Shown: piece after piece, positions 5,796 to 6,665 of the stretch
Numbering within the stretch: the stretch's first letter is position 1
How the letters are laid out: every line of letters starts with the position of its first letter
Origin: a bacterium
GTDB taxonomy: Bacteria; KSB1; UBA2214
Direction: 5' to 3'
Length of the DNA stretch: 6,665 bases
NCBI GenBank assembly: GCA_029560815.1
Contig: JAKQKF010000053.1
Location: 1 to 6,665, forward strand
Made by a program: the position numbers and the translations under genes
The notes under the pieces: model-generated
Database searches by the model: none
Told to the model about the DNA's origin: nothing
The model's input: only the letters and a program-made list of their open reading frames with translations

Positions 5796-6665
5796 CTACT
5801 CGCGGTTGTTGGTGTACTTGACGATCAGGGTATCGCGCAGGGCGCGATACATGCCCGGAACCTGCTCCTGCAGGCCAATGCAGTATCGGGTCAGGAACTC
5901 CTGTGCTTTTTTGGGGCTCTTTGCGTAGATCCTGACCGCTTCGGTTTCGATCGAATCCTGCTGGGAAAAGATCGCCTCCTCCCAGGGGTCGCGCAGCGCG
6001 CGCACGTCCCCGATCGCCTGCTGGAATTTCAGATTGGCCAGGTTGTCGACCATGTCGATGGTCCAGCGCGCCGAGGCATCGCTGTACTTTTCCGGGTCAT
6101 AGTTCTGATAGCAGGCGGCCGTTGCAGTGACGCCGGCATAGATCGGCACATAGGGGCTGAAGCAGGGATTGTCGAGATAGACCCAGTAGAGCCCGCCGAC
6201 GGGATCCGGCAGCCAGCCGCGCAGCTGCAGGACCATGCCGTAATGGCCGCGGTGGCGCGCCACCGGGCGGCGGTAGGTGAGCTTGAGCAGGGCGCGCAGG
6301 TCGCGGCCCGGGAAGGGAGTGGCGAGGGGGCTCTTGACATAGCCGCCCTTGCCATCGGGCACCAGCCAGTTGGGGTCATTGCTCATGTCGTAGATCGTCC
6401 CTTCAAAGACCGAACGCTGGAAGGCGATGACGTCGCGCGTGGAGATTTTTTTCTCCGGCCTCGCGGAAAAGGGATAGATCGAAAGCGGCTCGACATACTG
6501 CATATAGGGATTGAGGTTCTTGAACGGGTCGCTGCCCATCGAGCGGTCGGGCCAGGGGTAGAGGCCGGGCATGAAGGTGCTGTAAAAGAGCCAGAAACGG
6601 CCGGTGGCGAACTCTTGCGGCAGGGGGGCGTAGACCTCCTGCCAGATGAAGGGCTCCCCGGAGGC
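5796..6665 (-). CDS. Peptidase family C69 dipeptidase, C-terminal part (5' end outside window)
   Basis: The last 289 codons of a minus-strand gene. The frame stays open to the window edge, so the Met encoded at 6572-6570 is internal and not the start. Family C69 (PepD-like, formerly U34) comprises N-terminal-nucleophile cysteine hydrolases that cleave dipeptides; the catalytic Cys lies at the missing N-terminus and cannot be checked. Visible family landmarks, counted from the window edge: YPFSARPEKKIS at about 65-76, FEGTIYDM 87-94, the LRGWLPDPVGGLYW core 148-161, the YVPIYAG segment 172-178, and SARWTIDMVDNLAN 198-211. A charged helical tail ends KYTNNRE. No transmembrane segment is seen in this part, and whether the enzyme is exported cannot be judged. 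It converges on the hydrolase gene, with a 131-base gap and its own terminator. The family call rests on recalled motifs and is strong; substrate preference is unknown. Confidence 0.9.
   Translation of the reverse strand, partial: ASGEPFIWQEVYAPLPQEFATGRFWLFYSTFMPGLYPWPDRSMGSDPFKNLNPYMQYVEPLSIYPFSARPEKKISTRDVIAFQRSVFEGTIYDMSNDPNWLVPDGKGGYVKSPLATPFPGRDLRALLKLTYRRPVARHRGHYGMVLQLRGWLPDPVGGLYWVYLDNPCFSPYVPIYAGVTATAACYQNYDPEKYSDASARWTIDMVDNLANLKFQQAIGDVRALRDPWEEAIFSQQDSIETEAVRIYAKSPKKAQEFLTRYCIGLQEQVPGMYRALRDTLIVKYTNNRE

Noticed and set aside
5796..6572. Complete 258-residue C69 gene starting at the Met encoded at 6572-6570
   Set aside because: The frame continues open for 31 more codons to the window edge, and the family needs a longer N-terminus with the catalytic Cys, so this Met is internal.
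1..6665. Mobile element, CRISPR array, RNA gene, toxin-antitoxin or defence system
   Set aside because: No transposase, integrase, direct-repeat array, tRNA-like fold or small paired genes were seen on either strand. The window is ordinary secreted-enzyme territory.

Overview
The window holds two complete protein genes and one cut by the right edge. All look like exported or peptide-handling proteins of a GC-rich, Gram-negative-type bacterium. The best lineage clue is the C-terminus of the first protein. It carries the 'NWPNPFN' motif, a short beta-sandwich of the FlgD-Ig / type IX-like sorting type and a basic, Leu-rich end (KRMLLLR). This tail is common on secreted proteins of the FCB superphylum and related candidate phyla (Calditrichota, KSB1, Zixibacteria, Latescibacteria and similar). 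The assignment to that broad group is inference; nothing here fixes the species.

Layout. 52-3681 (minus) encodes a 1209-residue secreted multidomain CotH-kinase-family protein. Its order is signal peptide, lamin-tail domain (LTD) split by an inserted beta-sandwich, chitobiase-C-like domain, CotH kinase-like domain, InlB-B-like repeat, second LTD, and C-terminal sorting domain. 3682-3795 is a short AT-rich divergent promoter region. 3811-5664 (plus) encodes an exported two-domain enzyme: a class A beta-lactamase-fold serine hydrolase fused to an alpha/beta-hydrolase. 5665-5795 is the convergent intergenic region, with GC-rich hairpins and a convincing intrinsic terminator for the minus strand. 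5796-6665 (minus) is the C-terminal 289 codons of a family C69 dipeptidase whose start lies beyond the window.

How the genes relate. The first two genes are transcribed divergently from one region. The second and third converge. No two genes form a co-directional operon within the window. The CotH protein is probably a surface or extracellular protein that may phosphorylate secreted proteins. The fusion protein is probably periplasmic or extracellular and may act on peptidoglycan, peptide or ester substrates. The C69 enzyme cleaves dipeptides. A shared role in peptide or envelope turnover is possible but unproven.

I found no tRNA, rRNA, CRISPR array, insertion sequence, phage gene or defence system. 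The most novel points are the fusion of two different serine-hydrolase folds in one exported chain, with the beta-lactamase general-base Glu not evident, and the LTD interrupted by a nested beta-sandwich in the CotH protein.
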